Both the position numbers and the translations under genes were made by a program. Shown here one piece after another: positions 1-8,061 of a DNA stretch of 64,000 nucleotides. Each line of letters starts with the position of its first letter. The first letter of the stretch is position 1. The stretch comes from Nostoc sp. CENA543 (GTDB lineage Bacteria > Cyanobacteriota > Cyanobacteriia > Cyanobacteriales > Nostocaceae), in assembly GCF_002896875.1 (NCBI RefSeq), contig NZ_CP023278.1, forward strand, positions 6,640,501 to 6,704,500, given 5' to 3'. A model generated the notes under the pieces. The model did not search any database, was not told the DNA's origin, and saw nothing but the letters and a program-made list of their open reading frames with translations.

Positions 1-468
1 TTCTAATCCTGTATGAATTCCTTTGATGTCTTTTGTATGGGTTAGTCCTTGTAATGCCCAATCAACTCTAGTTAACATTTCCTGAGTAGTTAGACTTTTA
101 TCCGCAACTGTAAAACCTCCTTTATGACTATCAATTTCAGGTTTAATTCTCACTAATGTTCTGATATGCGCACTTTGTACAACAATATTGAGTTCAGGGT
201 AATTTTTCATCAAAGTTCTGAGTAGTTGTACACCGTTTTCAGGTTTTGCTGTCGTTCCTATATTTTTAGGAAGTGACAAGTCCATAATCACAACATCTGG
301 TTGTAAAATACTGATTTGCTCTAGAGCTAAAAAAGCATTGATAACAGTGATAATTTCTGCATCAACATAATGTTTTTTTAATACTGCTACTGTCCCACTT
401 AAAACTGATTCATGGTCATCAATGACTAAAATTTTGAGGAGTGTTTTCTGAGTTAATAGTTGTTGCAT
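1..468 (-). CDS. Response regulator receiver protein, partial (runs off left edge)
   Basis: Read from an ATG at 466-468, the frame stays open to base 1, giving 156 residues without a stop, so the C-terminus lies outside the window. The visible part is a CheY-like receiver domain: an acidic pair (D17, D18) in ILVIDDHE, the phospho-acceptor Asp D63 in VVIMDLSLP, and a hydrophobic beta/alpha pattern. Any output domain (for example a LuxR/NarL-type helix-turn-helix) would be in the missing part. It lies 180 bp downstream of the kinase-like gene on the same strand, and both follow the peptide-export genes, so they may form a regulatory pair for that cassette; that link is inference. Confidence 0.85.
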   Translation of the reverse strand, partial: MQQLLTQKTLLKILVIDDHESVLSGTVAVLKKHYVDAEIITVINAFLALEQISILQPDVVIMDLSLPKNIGTTAKPENGVQLLRTLMKNYPELNIVVQSAHIRTLVRIKPEIDSHKGGFTVADKSLTTQEMLTRVDWALQGLTHTKDIKGIHTGLE

Positions 469-648
469 AATTAACACTCTCTTGAAGAATATTGGTATTG
501 ATTTTGAGGGATAAATTTCCTTGACAGCAAAGCTGGTACTCGGTTTTGTTCGACTAACTTTATCTGCATCTAGTGAAATTATTCTATCGGTAAAACACTT
601 AATTCAATAACCTAAAGACGTACAAAGTAAAAGTTTCTGAGACAATAA

Positions 649-1308
649 TTACCAAGATAAATGCCAAATAATTTGGCAATGACTAGCACGATAAAAACAT
701 CTACCGGAAGTTAAAAATTGGAATGTATCACAAAGATATTTTAATTCTGTTGAGTTAGTGTGACACATAAAACTAGTAATATCAGGATAGTTAATCTGTA
801 TTTTTAATTGACCCTGATTTTTTTGCTGTTTCAAGCTAATATAAATTGTAATACTTGTAATAATATTTGACAGATTTATTGCCAATAGTTCATCTAAGAT
901 TGATAAAACTGTCAAACTATGAAATGCTTGTTCTTGTCGCCAGTAAACAGGCAAGTCTAGATGGAAATATAAATGAGGATTAATAGCTAGCCACGGTTCT
1001 ATTAAGCACTCAATAGCTAGCGGAAAACTATCTGGAAGTGATTCGGGAAATAAACGGTTGCTTAATTGTACTAAAGAATGATGGAAGTTATCAATTTGTC
1101 TCAAATAATCCTGAGTTTGGTGGTTGGATAAATTGAGATTATTTGATGTTAGTACATCTAAATGGCGGCGGATTGTAAAAGTTTCTTGCAATAAATCATC
1201 CCGAATTTTCTCGGCTTCCACAAAAAGTTTTGTTGACTGTCTGGAAGACCACCATTGCAATGCTTGTTGAATTCTCTGATAAGATGGCAGAAATTTCACA
1301 AGGGTCAT
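649..1308 (-). CDS. Degenerate histidine-kinase-like protein (uncertain)
   Basis: A 219-residue protein with no signal peptide or membrane segment. Residues about 65-140 resemble the helical dimerisation region of NarX-type sensor kinases, with a run LRQIDNFHHSLVQLSNRLFP followed by a leucine/proline segment. I see no catalytic ATP-binding motifs (no N-box, no DxGxG). The C-terminal part has beta-rich segments that could be a worn ATPase fold. Its position directly upstream of a response regulator on the same strand supports a regulatory partner role. It is shorter than a functional kinase, so it may act as a non-catalytic regulator or be a remnant. The family assignment is tentative. Confidence 0.4.
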   Translation of the reverse strand: MTLVKFLPSYQRIQQALQWWSSRQSTKLFVEAEKIRDDLLQETFTIRRHLDVLTSNNLNLSNHQTQDYLRQIDNFHHSLVQLSNRLFPESLPDSFPLAIECLIEPWLAINPHLYFHLDLPVYWRQEQAFHSLTVLSILDELLAINLSNIITSITIYISLKQQKNQGQLKIQINYPDITSFMCHTNSTELKYLCDTFQFLTSGRCFYRASHCQIIWHLSW

Positions 1309-1555
1309 AGTTTATAGGGAACGGGGAATAGTCAAACAATTTTGGATTTTGGATTTTAGATTTTAGATTGACCCCGACCACAGTAGCGAACATAGCACAA
1401 CGATTATTTTAGATTTATTCCGCCACGCTACTTCTCTTAAGTCAGGAAAACAGACCACGAGAGTGGCTTCAAAAGGGGCAGTATAAACCAAAAAAACCTC
1501 AATCCAAAATCCAAAATTTAAAATCTAAAATTCGGGGGTCAATAGTTTCTCCTAA
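1309..1555. repeat. Intergenic short tandem repeats (TTTTGGA/TTTTAGA type)
   Basis: Between the exporter adaptor and the kinase-like gene lie degenerate 7-mer repeats of the ATCCAAA/TTTTGGATT type, at about 1340-1370 and, in the opposite sense, at about 1500-1535. The two blocks could pair as a long imperfect hairpin about 150 bp apart. No coding potential is evident. Confidence 0.6.
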
Positions 1556-2953
1556 TTACAAGTCAGTAATTAACCTAGCTTTTCTGAGGATGAATTGTAA
1601 TGCTGTTTCTTGTTGGGAAATAATATTAGCCTCAGCGTTCATCCCTGATTGAATTTGACATTGCTGTTGTTCGTGACCGAATTTTTGGCTTTCTGGTTGA
1701 ATTGTCGCCTCAAAATAGCTCTCGCTGGGGGTGACAGTGTTATTATCGTTGCGTTGTGGTGTGATGCTATCGGGGGAAATCGCCTGCACTTGACCTTGAA
1801 GAGTGCCATAATCTGGGTAGGGACAAGCATTCACTCGCAGTTGTACTTTTTGTCCTACAGCAACTTTTTTAATGTCTGCGGTGGGAATCATGGCTTTGAC
1901 AATTAACGGTGTATTTTGGGGTACAATCTCTGCGATCGCTTCACTAGCGCGTACTACTTGGCCTGGGTTACGTAAATTGAGTTTGAGAACTATACCATCA
2001 CTGGTGGCGCGAATGATGCTGCTTTGTAATTGTCTGGCGATTTGTTGCAGTTCTTTGTCATATTGAGTTATTTGGGCTTGAATTTCTACCTGACGCTGTT
2101 GCAAAGATTGTCGTTCTTTATTTAGCGTCGCAATACTCGCCTCACCTCTAGCACGTTCTTGGGCGATACGTTCAGATGCGATCGCTACTGTGGCCATGCT
2201 AGGATTAATTGCGGCTTTGGCTGATTGTAATTGGGTTTGAGCAATTTCCACAGCTTGTTTTTCGCCTGCGAGGACAAATTTACTCTGTTCTACGACGAGT
2301 TTTTTCTGTTCGTATTCTCGCCTACCGATAGCACCGATTTCTGTTAATTGTTGATAGCGATCGCGATCTACTTCAGCAAAGTTTAAATCAGCCTGGGCTT
2401 TTTGTAAATTGGCTTTCGCTTTTTGTAAGTTAGCTGTTGCTGCTAAATATTCACTTTCGGTAGTAATTTGCTTTTCTTGAAAATCTCTTTGATTTTTACT
2501 AAAATCAGCCTGTGCAGCCGCAATTGTGCGCTCAATTAATCTAGTCTCAGCAATAATTTGCGTTTCTAAAGTGCTGATTTGGGCATCTATTTGGATAAGT
2601 TGTAATTTACCCTGTTGGATATTACTTTGGAGGAGACTTTGTTTAATTTGTAATTCCTGAGTATCCAAACGCGCGATTGCATCCCCCCGCTTCACAATTT
2701 GATTTTCTGTCACCAATACACTCTCTATTGTCCCCTCTATTTCCGGCTGTACTAAGCGCACATCACCTACAGGACGAATAGTAGCAGCAGTTCTGACGAC
2801 GACATCATATTTAATCCAAGCCGAAAGTGCGATCGCACTTCCTACAGTCATCATTAACAATAATCCTAATAAAGAAGTCCATGTACTAACAGCAGGTAAA
2901 AATTCTTCATTGGGATCTGCTGTTAGGATTTTTTGATTTTGAATATACAGCAT
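1556..2953 (-). CDS. HlyD-family membrane fusion (adaptor) protein of peptide exporter
   Basis: A 465-residue periplasmic adaptor for an ABC exporter. Residues about 27-46 form a single membrane anchor. An N-terminal lipoyl/barrel half follows (VRLVQPEIEGTIESVLVTENQIVKRGD and IARLDTQEL near residues 85-115). Residues about 115-310 are a long coiled-coil hairpin rich in Gln, Lys and Ala. The returning barrel half contains SDGIVLKLNLRNPGQVV and EIVPQNTPL. This is the HlyD/NHLM-type architecture, normally paired with a peptidase-containing ABC transporter. It lies 104 bp downstream of that transporter on the same strand, with a small palindromic repeat in the gap. Probable role: carrying the mature double-glycine peptides across the periplasm to an outer-membrane channel; no TolC gene is in the window. 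Confidence 0.9.
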   Translation of the reverse strand: MLYIQNQKILTADPNEEFLPAVSTWTSLLGLLLMMTVGSAIALSAWIKYDVVVRTAATIRPVGDVRLVQPEIEGTIESVLVTENQIVKRGDAIARLDTQELQIKQSLLQSNIQQGKLQLIQIDAQISTLETQIIAETRLIERTIAAAQADFSKNQRDFQEKQITTESEYLAATANLQKAKANLQKAQADLNFAEVDRDRYQQLTEIGAIGRREYEQKKLVVEQSKFVLAGEKQAVEIAQTQLQSAKAAINPSMATVAIASERIAQERARGEASIATLNKERQSLQQRQVEIQAQITQYDKELQQIARQLQSSIIRATSDGIVLKLNLRNPGQVVRASEAIAEIVPQNTPLIVKAMIPTADIKKVAVGQKVQLRVNACPYPDYGTLQGQVQAISPDSITPQRNDNNTVTPSESYFEATIQPESQKFGHEQQQCQIQSGMNAEANIISQQETALQFILRKARLITDL

Positions 2954-3007
2954 ATTTCACCATGAAATAAATAGAAAATGGTAAATAATGAGGATTTTTA
3001 GTACAAG

Positions 3008-3035
3008 AAAGGACTAAAGTCCTTACTACGAACTA
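3008..3035. repeat. Dispersed palindromic repeat, copy 1
   Basis: The core aaggactaaagtcctt is a 7-bp stem with a 2-nt loop, followed by actacgaacta. A nearly identical 28-bp copy in the same orientation occurs at 45279-45306. Both lie between consecutive minus-strand genes (here between the exporter and its adaptor), the usual setting of REP-like intergenic repeats. Confidence 0.75.
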
Positions 3036-3057
3036 AATTCTGGTATTTTTAAATTAA

Positions 3058-5247
3058 TCAATCATGAAACCAATGAATTAAATCTTTTTCCCAGTCCCCA
3101 GTACCTGATCCCCAATCCCTAATCCCCTCTAAAGAACCCTGTAACTTTAACCTTCCCTGTTCTAATAAAACAATCCAATCAGCACGGTTAATTACTCGCG
3201 GACGATGACTAATTAAAATTGTGGTTTTCCCTTGACGATGAGTTAATAATTGCTCTAAAACTTGCGCCTCACTTACAGGATCAAGTCCACCAGTTGATTC
3301 ATCTAAAATTAAAATTGGTGGGTCTGTAACTATAGCTCTAGCTATTGCTAAACGTTGACGTTGTCCACCGGAAATATTCGCCCCAAATTCACCTAAGATG
3401 GTTTGATATTTATCAGGTAATTTACTAATAAATTCGTCAGCACCAGCAATTTGACAAGCATTGACAATTTGTTCAAAACTCACAAATGGAGTACCTAACC
3501 GAAAGTTATCTACAATAGAACGGCTCCAAAAATGAGCGTCTTGAGGAACTAAAACTACCTGTTGACGTAAACAATCTAAAGCTAGGTCTTCTAAATTATA
3601 TAAACCAATGCGAATGTTACCAGATTGTAGAGAATATAAACCAGCAATTAATTTCGCTAGAGTGCTTTTACCACAGCCAGATTTGCCAATTAAAGCAGTA
3701 ACTTTCCCGCCGGGAATTGTTAAAGTAAAATCTTCTAATAAATCAACTCTCCCAGCATAGTGAAAGTTGACATTTGTACAAATAATGTCGGTATTCCCTG
3801 GTAATTTTGCAAAAGGCTTTTTACCATCGCCCACATTTTCTGGTGTAGTATCAATAACTTCTGTTAAACGTTGAACGGCTGTTTTAGCAGTAGTAAATTC
3901 ATCAACGAAACTGATGACAGTAGAAATTAATCCCAGAAAGTTACCGTTCATGGAATTAAAAGCCAGTAGCTGTCCAATACTCAGTTTTTCTGCTGGGTTA
4001 ATTACTAAGTTACCGCCATACCAAAGTAAGATAATACTACCGATACTAGAAACAAAATTAGAAAATGTGCCATTGATAATGCCGATTTGAATTGTGCGTA
4101 AAGTTAGGTTAGTCAGATGACTGAAGCGATTTTGTAACTCATCTAAAAATTGTGAGCCAGATGTAGTAGTTTTGAGCGTCAGCGCGCCTTTAAAAGTCTC
4201 TACCAAAACACCTTGTGCTTCTGCATCTTTCACTAAAAGCTCACGAGTTTTCTGTTGTAATGTCGGCTGGAAGATAATTGTCGATATACTCATAATTCCT
4301 GACATCAACATTGCTAAACCGGTCAACTTCCAGCTATAGAAAATCATGAAGCATAAAGAAATAGCGGCTATAAAAACGCGACTAGGTAAACTAATCACAA
4401 TTTGAGCAACTAATTGGTTAATTTGGTTAATATCTCGTAAACGGCTGACAATTTCTCCACTGCGTCGCGATTCGTAGTAACTGAGAGGTAATCGGAGAAT
4501 TTGACGACAAAAATCTAATACCAAACCTAGTTGTAATCTTTGGGCAAAATGGGCAATTAAGTTAGATTGCACCCACGATAAACTACTAGAAATAATATTC
4601 ATCACTATAACTGCGATCGCCATTGTAGTGAGCAGCTTAGTATCACCACGCACTAAAATATCATCGGTGAGAATTTGTAATAAAAAAGGCGACGCTAAAG
4701 ATAAAATCCCTAATAGTAAATTTAGGGGTAAAGCTTGCGCTAAAATCCCCCGAAAATGCCAGATACGCCGAAAGAAACGCCCGAAACCAGCAATTTTATC
4801 ATCCTCACCTTGAAAAAATAATTCTGGATTCGGCTCTAATAACAACATTAACCAATCTGTCCACCCTTCGATTAAATCTTTTTGTGACAGATAACGAATA
4901 CCCACAGCCGGATCAGCAATGATATATTTTTTGCCTTTCTTTCCATATAAAACAACCCAATGATTACCTTTCCAATGAATAATTGCAGGTAAAGGTGCTT
5001 TGTCAATATGGTTTAATAACTCTGGAGAAGTTTTAACTGGACGAGCCTTAAGTCCTAGTGTTTCTGCTCCTCGTTTTAGTCCTAATAAAGTTGTACCAAA
5101 TTGTCCTGTACCTACAGCTTCACGAATGCGGCTGAGAGTAAAATTACGTCCGTAATGTTTGGCTATTGCAGCTAGACAAGCAGCACCACAATCTTCTTGA
5201 TTATGTTGTAAAACATGAGAGAATTTCATAACTTTCAATGCTGACAT
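3058..5247 (-). CDS. Peptidase-containing ABC exporter (C39 peptidase, permease, ATPase)
   Basis: A 729-residue transporter that trims and exports double-glycine leader peptides. The N-terminal C39 peptidase domain (residues 10-140) has its full catalytic set: C20 in QEDCGAAC, H96 in GNHWVVL and D112 in IADPAVG. The central type-1 exporter permease (about 160-460) has several hydrophobic spans. The C-terminal ATPase has Walker A GKSGCGKST, signature ISGGQRQRLAIARAI, Walker B PILILDEST and an H-loop TILISHR. Three small genes encoding GG-leader peptides lie immediately upstream and the HlyD adaptor downstream, so the locus is a self-contained processing and secretion unit. An alternative start at Met7 is possible. 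All catalytic motifs are intact, so it is probably active. Confidence 0.95.
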   Translation of the reverse strand: MSALKVMKFSHVLQHNQEDCGAACLAAIAKHYGRNFTLSRIREAVGTGQFGTTLLGLKRGAETLGLKARPVKTSPELLNHIDKAPLPAIIHWKGNHWVVLYGKKGKKYIIADPAVGIRYLSQKDLIEGWTDWLMLLLEPNPELFFQGEDDKIAGFGRFFRRIWHFRGILAQALPLNLLLGILSLASPFLLQILTDDILVRGDTKLLTTMAIAVIVMNIISSSLSWVQSNLIAHFAQRLQLGLVLDFCRQILRLPLSYYESRRSGEIVSRLRDINQINQLVAQIVISLPSRVFIAAISLCFMIFYSWKLTGLAMLMSGIMSISTIIFQPTLQQKTRELLVKDAEAQGVLVETFKGALTLKTTTSGSQFLDELQNRFSHLTNLTLRTIQIGIINGTFSNFVSSIGSIILLWYGGNLVINPAEKLSIGQLLAFNSMNGNFLGLISTVISFVDEFTTAKTAVQRLTEVIDTTPENVGDGKKPFAKLPGNTDIICTNVNFHYAGRVDLLEDFTLTIPGGKVTALIGKSGCGKSTLAKLIAGLYSLQSGNIRIGLYNLEDLALDCLRQQVVLVPQDAHFWSRSIVDNFRLGTPFVSFEQIVNACQIAGADEFISKLPDKYQTILGEFGANISGGQRQRLAIARAIVTDPPILILDESTGGLDPVSEAQVLEQLLTHRQGKTTILISHRPRVINRADWIVLLEQGRLKLQGSLEGIRDWGSGTGDWEKDLIHWFHD

Positions 5248-5361
5248 TTATTGATTTAATATCTGGCAACGATAATTGATGAATTTGTATATTGATTCTC
5301 CTTGTTGATACAGTGTTAATTTAATATTTAATTTTTATACCTACATCTAAGGGGCTGTATT

Positions 5362-5649
5362 TTATATTTGGGATGAAAGAAATGATGACATATGGGTAGT
5401 TTGAGGATATCGAAATAAGATAATTTCCTCTCCTGGTACAGACATAAGGCTACCTGTTAAAAAATTTGTCATAAAGGAGTTATTTATGAGTAATAGAAGT
5501 GCAGTATTTTTTATTAAATCAGGAGAAATATCAAATGCCTTTGCAAGTGTGATGTATGTAGCGGCAGCGAGAAAATCGCCACCGCTAACAGCAGCAGCTT
5601 CCTCATTTGATATTTCAATAAATAGATTATTCATTTCATGTTTTGGCAT
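5362..5649 (-). CDS. Double-glycine leader peptide precursor 3 (bacteriocin-like, C-terminally extended)
   Basis: A small precursor with leader ending IEISNEEAAAVSGG and a core beginning DFLAAATYITLAKAF. I chose the ATG at 5649 because it gives a 24-residue leader, matching the 23- and 24-residue leaders of its two paralogues; the frame stays open to an ATG at 5727, and Met at 5634 is a further option. None has a strong ribosome-binding site. The core shares the AAATYxT...INTALLLLIN pattern with the paralogues but then diverges into a longer hydrophobic and Ser/Thr-rich tail. It has no cysteine. It lies 114 bp upstream of the exporter gene. Expected fate: cleavage after GG by the exporter's C39 domain and secretion. 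The activity of the product is unknown. Confidence 0.75.
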   Translation of the reverse strand: MPKHEMNNLFIEISNEEAAAVSGGDFLAAATYITLAKAFDISPDLIKNTALLLLINNSFMTNFLTGSLMSVPGEEIILFRYPQTTHMSSFLSSQI

Positions 5650-5759
5650 ATGTTTGTAATTAATAAAAATGGCTAGTTTGTTTAAATACTGCTTAAATAG
5701 TAAAGGTGAAGATGGTGAATTATCCATTTCACCTAATATTAAAATTAAAAGAAAATATG

Positions 5760-5972
5760 TTACGGGGTGAAAAAACTTTCAGGAGCAGGTAGTGCATTAA
5801 TCAAGAACAAGAAAACTGTATTAATTACATTCGGATCATTTATTAAGGCAGGATTCAATGCAGTTATAACAGTGTAATAGGCAGCAGCAGTGATTATTCC
5901 ACCCCCTCTCACAAGAGCAGATTCTTCCACAGATATTTCAGTTAAAATTTGATTTTCTATGAATATGGACAT
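5760..5972 (-). CDS. Double-glycine leader peptide precursor 2 (bacteriocin-like)
   Basis: A 70-residue precursor. The ATG at 5972 is chosen because GAGGAGG sits 8 nt upstream; the open frame extends to 5999. The leader is 24 residues, with the typical acidic motif EISVEESALVRGG. The core is 46 residues, starts GIITAAAYYTVITALN, contains the segment NTVFLFLINALPAPE and ends FFTP. There is no cysteine, and Ser/Thr are few, so lanthionine or disulphide crosslinks are impossible in the core. It is a close paralogue of precursor 1, which has a core of the same length and the same ending. Known families with this leader are exported by C39-peptidase transporters, and one follows on the same strand. 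Confidence 0.85.
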   Translation of the reverse strand: MSIFIENQILTEISVEESALVRGGGIITAAAYYTVITALNPALINDPNVINTVFLFLINALPAPESFFTP

Positions 5973-6079
5973 AAATAATACCTCCTCAATAAAACACAAA
6001 GTCTAAATTTAATACATCAAAATCATCAAACATAAATATTGATTTCCAATGGAATTGTTCAGAATGAAGTGAGGTGATA

Positions 6080-6142
6080 AAGGTGAAATGGATAAATTTT
6101 TCATTTCACCTTCTAATCACTAATCTCTAAAGATTAGTGATT
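6080..6142 (-). promoter_or_regulatory. Tandem perfect hairpins between precursor genes 1 and 2
   Basis: Two adjacent perfect stems lie in the leader side of precursor 2. Hairpin A pairs 6080-6090 (aaggtgaaatg) with 6102-6112. Hairpin B pairs 6115-6126 (aatcactaatct) with 6131-6142 around a 4-nt loop. On the minus transcript they come after precursor 1. They could act as a partial terminator or as RNA stabilisers setting a higher level of the first peptide. No long U-run follows on the minus strand, so simple termination is not certain. Confidence 0.55.
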
Positions 6143-6183
6143 GAACTTAACTCTTGCAAAAGTCAATTACTCAATAGATGTTG

Positions 6184-6259
6184 AGAACACGCCCAATCTG
6201 TTTAAGAAGAGAACTATTAGCCGATGTTCAAACTTCAATAAGATATAGGGACGTGTTCT
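6184..6259. mobile_element. 76-bp mini-element with near-perfect terminal inverted repeats
   Basis: The left end agaacacgccc (6184-6194) and right end gggacgtgttct (6248-6259) are inverted copies differing by one inserted base. It sits just downstream of precursor 1's stop codon. No target duplication is obvious, and no coding capacity. It could be a very short non-autonomous insertion (MITE) or a fold-back regulatory structure. Confidence 0.4.
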
Positions 6260-6275
6260 AAAGTCAAATTATGGA

Positions 6276-6485
6276 TTATGGAGTTACAAAGGTGCCAGGG
6301 CCTGCTTGTGCGTTAATTAAAAACAGGAACGCTGTATTTAGTTGTACAGGATCACCTGTGAGATCTGGGAACAGTGCATTTGTAACTGTAAGATATGCAC
6401 CAGTAGTAACAATTCCACCACCGTTAACATTAGCAGATTCTTCCGCAGAGATTTGAGCAAATAAGTTTTTTTCGATAGCTTGCAT
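6276..6485 (-). CDS. Double-glycine leader peptide precursor 1 (bacteriocin-like)
   Basis: A 69-residue precursor starting at the ATG at 6485, with GGAG 9 nt upstream; an in-frame ATG at 6500 overlaps that ribosome-binding site and is less likely. The 23-residue leader ends AQISAEESANVNGG. The 46-residue core starts GIVTTGAYLTVTNALFPDL, contains the segment NTAFLFLINAQAGPG and ends FVTP. It matches precursor 2 in length, in the G-I-[VI]-T start and in the [FV]xTP end. It contains no cysteine. This is the first gene of the peptide-export cassette on the minus strand, so its promoter should lie in 6490-6770. Its function is unknown; a bacteriocin or cell-cell signal is a reasonable guess. Confidence 0.85.
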   Translation of the reverse strand: MQAIEKNLFAQISAEESANVNGGGIVTTGAYLTVTNALFPDLTGDPVQLNTAFLFLINAQAGPGTFVTP

Positions 6486-6500
6486 GGTCAGATACTCCAT

Positions 6501-6772
6501 TAATAGGATAGATTTTGTTTGTTACAGCTAGTAGTTGTTCGCTTTTTTTCGGCGTTTCAACTGCTTGCTTGATAACTACAATAGCTGGGAGTGAATAGAT
6601 GAGTCATTTACAATATCTGTAAACTTCATTGCTGATTTTTTGAGACGAAATTACTCAATTGTTTTGATAGGTCTTCTGAAAAATGCAATCTAGAATTATG
6701 GTTGATAGAGTATTAAAATAGAATTATCAAAAATATTTGCACGCTAGCAAATCCAAGCAACTTGGCTGGATG
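6501..6772. other. Upstream region of the peptide cassette
   Basis: AT-rich non-coding stretch between the first precursor gene and the terminator of the next gene. It should hold the promoter of the peptide cassette. I could not pick out a convincing -35/-10 pair or a named operator by eye. Confidence 0.4.
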
Positions 6773-6812
6773 GACAAAAAAATACTGTGCATTCTTCAAG
6801 AGAATGCACAGT
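6773..6812 (-). terminator. Rho-independent terminator of the Cys-motif hypothetical gene
   Basis: A perfect 12-bp stem, actgtgcattct (6784-6795) with its complement (6801-6812), loop tcaag. On the minus strand it is followed by a run of seven T. It lies 21 bp after the stop codon of the gene ending at 6834. Confidence 0.85.
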
Positions 6813-6833
6813 TAAATCAAGCAGATTGATCAA

Positions 6834-7262
6834 TTAGTATCTAGCTGGAGAAAGATTTTCTAAAAGCCGATCGCAAATTGTTTTCAGGTGTTCTTTATCT
6901 GTAACTGGACACCGAGGATTAGGTAATTCTGTATTAGGCCAATTTGGTAAATTGCTGCATGGACACAATAAAGCTGGCATACCGACGTTACGCATAGCTA
7001 TCGGCATCAAACAGCGACTACAGGGTAACATTTCCCATGCAGGTGTGAGTAATTCGGCAATGGTTTCGTTAGTTCCCTCCAAATAACAATCACTTGCCGA
7101 TGATGAAATTTTTTGCCAACATTCTTCAAACTCTTTACTGTAGCGATCGCCTTGGAATATAGGTTGAGGTAGCAAATATATTCCCTTACTACCAATCACT
7201 ACTTTCTTACCTAACTGAAACCAGTGGGCAAGATATTTTTTGACTTCTGTTTGGTTTGCCAT
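6834..7262 (-). CDS. Conserved hypothetical protein with Cys-rich metal-binding-like motif
   Basis: A 142-residue soluble protein of unknown function. It has a cysteine cluster at about residues 80-120: PCSRCLMP, then LLCPCSNLPNWP, then NPRCPV. This spacing suggests a zinc-ribbon-like or other metal site. No signal peptide or membrane span. The start ATG fits a free-standing gene, and a strong terminator follows. I do not recognise the family by name, though the sequence looks like a conserved cyanobacterial protein. Neighbours (peptide exporter, cobU) do not suggest a role. Confidence 0.6.
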   Translation of the reverse strand: MANQTEVKKYLAHWFQLGKKVVIGSKGIYLLPQPIFQGDRYSKEFEECWQKISSSASDCYLEGTNETIAELLTPAWEMLPCSRCLMPIAMRNVGMPALLCPCSNLPNWPNTELPNPRCPVTDKEHLKTICDRLLENLSPARY

Positions 7263-7382
7263 ACCATAATTTTACAGTCGGTATGAGAACTATTTTGATA
7301 CTAACTGTTTAATTTTCTATTAAGAATTTCCCTGAAATCACTGAAATGAATCAATATTAAATGTCTCTTAAAATTTCTTAAA

Positions 7383-7940
7383 TTATTCTTCATCATTCAT
7401 CATAGTTGGTAGCGGTGTACCAAGTAGGCTGAGGTTTAAAACATGACCAGCAGTCACTAAATAAACAGTTTCGCAAACTTTACTTAACTGACGTACCAAA
7501 CTCCCCAGGCGATCGCGGAATGACCTCCCTAGAGGATATGCTGGTACAACTCCCCAACCTGTTTCTTCCGCCACAAACACCATATCCGCCGCAACTAACT
7601 GCACCGTCTCTAAAAAATCCTCTACAGTATCCGCCCAAGTCTCATCATCCACCTCTAGAAGATTAGCCACCCAAGTTCCCAAGGAATCAACTAAAACAAA
7701 ACTTTGAGGCTTCATATCAGCCAGACTCGCAGATAACATCACAGGAACTTCCAAAGTTACCCAATCTTCAGGGCGGCGATAGCGGTGTAATTGAATACGC
7801 TGTTCCCATTCCACATCATCCACACTGACGGTAGCAGTCGCGATATAAACAACCTCTTTACCTGACTCTTTCGCCAAATATTCTGCCCATTCACTCTTCC
7901 CAGACCGAGACGGGCCTGTGATTAATATGACTTTACCCAA
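7383..7940 (-). CDS. cobU: Adenosylcobinamide kinase / adenosylcobinamide-phosphate guanylyltransferase
   Basis: Bifunctional CobU/CobP enzyme of cobalamin assembly. It phosphorylates adenosylcobinamide and then attaches GMP from GTP, making the activated precursor for nucleotide-loop attachment. The 185-residue length is normal for the family. The N-terminal P-loop is GPSRSGKSEWAE (residues 8-19); further family blocks are VYIATATVSVDDVEW, HRYRRPEDW, VLVDSLGTWVANLL and FVAEETGWGVVPAYPLGRSFRD, which carries the guanylylation-associated region. The start codon is TTG, with AAGGAA 7-8 nt upstream. No other cobalamin gene is adjacent, which is common in cyanobacteria. Confidence 0.95.
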   Translation of the reverse strand: MGKVILITGPSRSGKSEWAEYLAKESGKEVVYIATATVSVDDVEWEQRIQLHRYRRPEDWVTLEVPVMLSASLADMKPQSFVLVDSLGTWVANLLEVDDETWADTVEDFLETVQLVAADMVFVAEETGWGVVPAYPLGRSFRDRLGSLVRQLSKVCETVYLVTAGHVLNLSLLGTPLPTMMNDEE

Positions 7941-7959
7941 AGCTGTTTCCTTTGTAGAT

Positions 7960-8060
7960 AGGGGTGTAGGGGTGTAAGGGTGTAAGGGTGTAAGGGTATA
8001 GAGGAACAGAGGATATTACCAATGCCCAATGCCCAATGCCCCATGCCCTATACCCCATTC
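7960..8060. repeat. Short tandem repeats GGGTGTA and ATGCCCA
   Basis: The gap between the subtilase and cobU holds a block of GGGTGTA(A) units (about 7960-8000) and a block of AATGCCC units (about 8021-8055). These are typical Nostoc-type intergenic short tandemly repeated repetitive sequences. Confidence 0.75.
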
Positions 8061-8061
8061 C

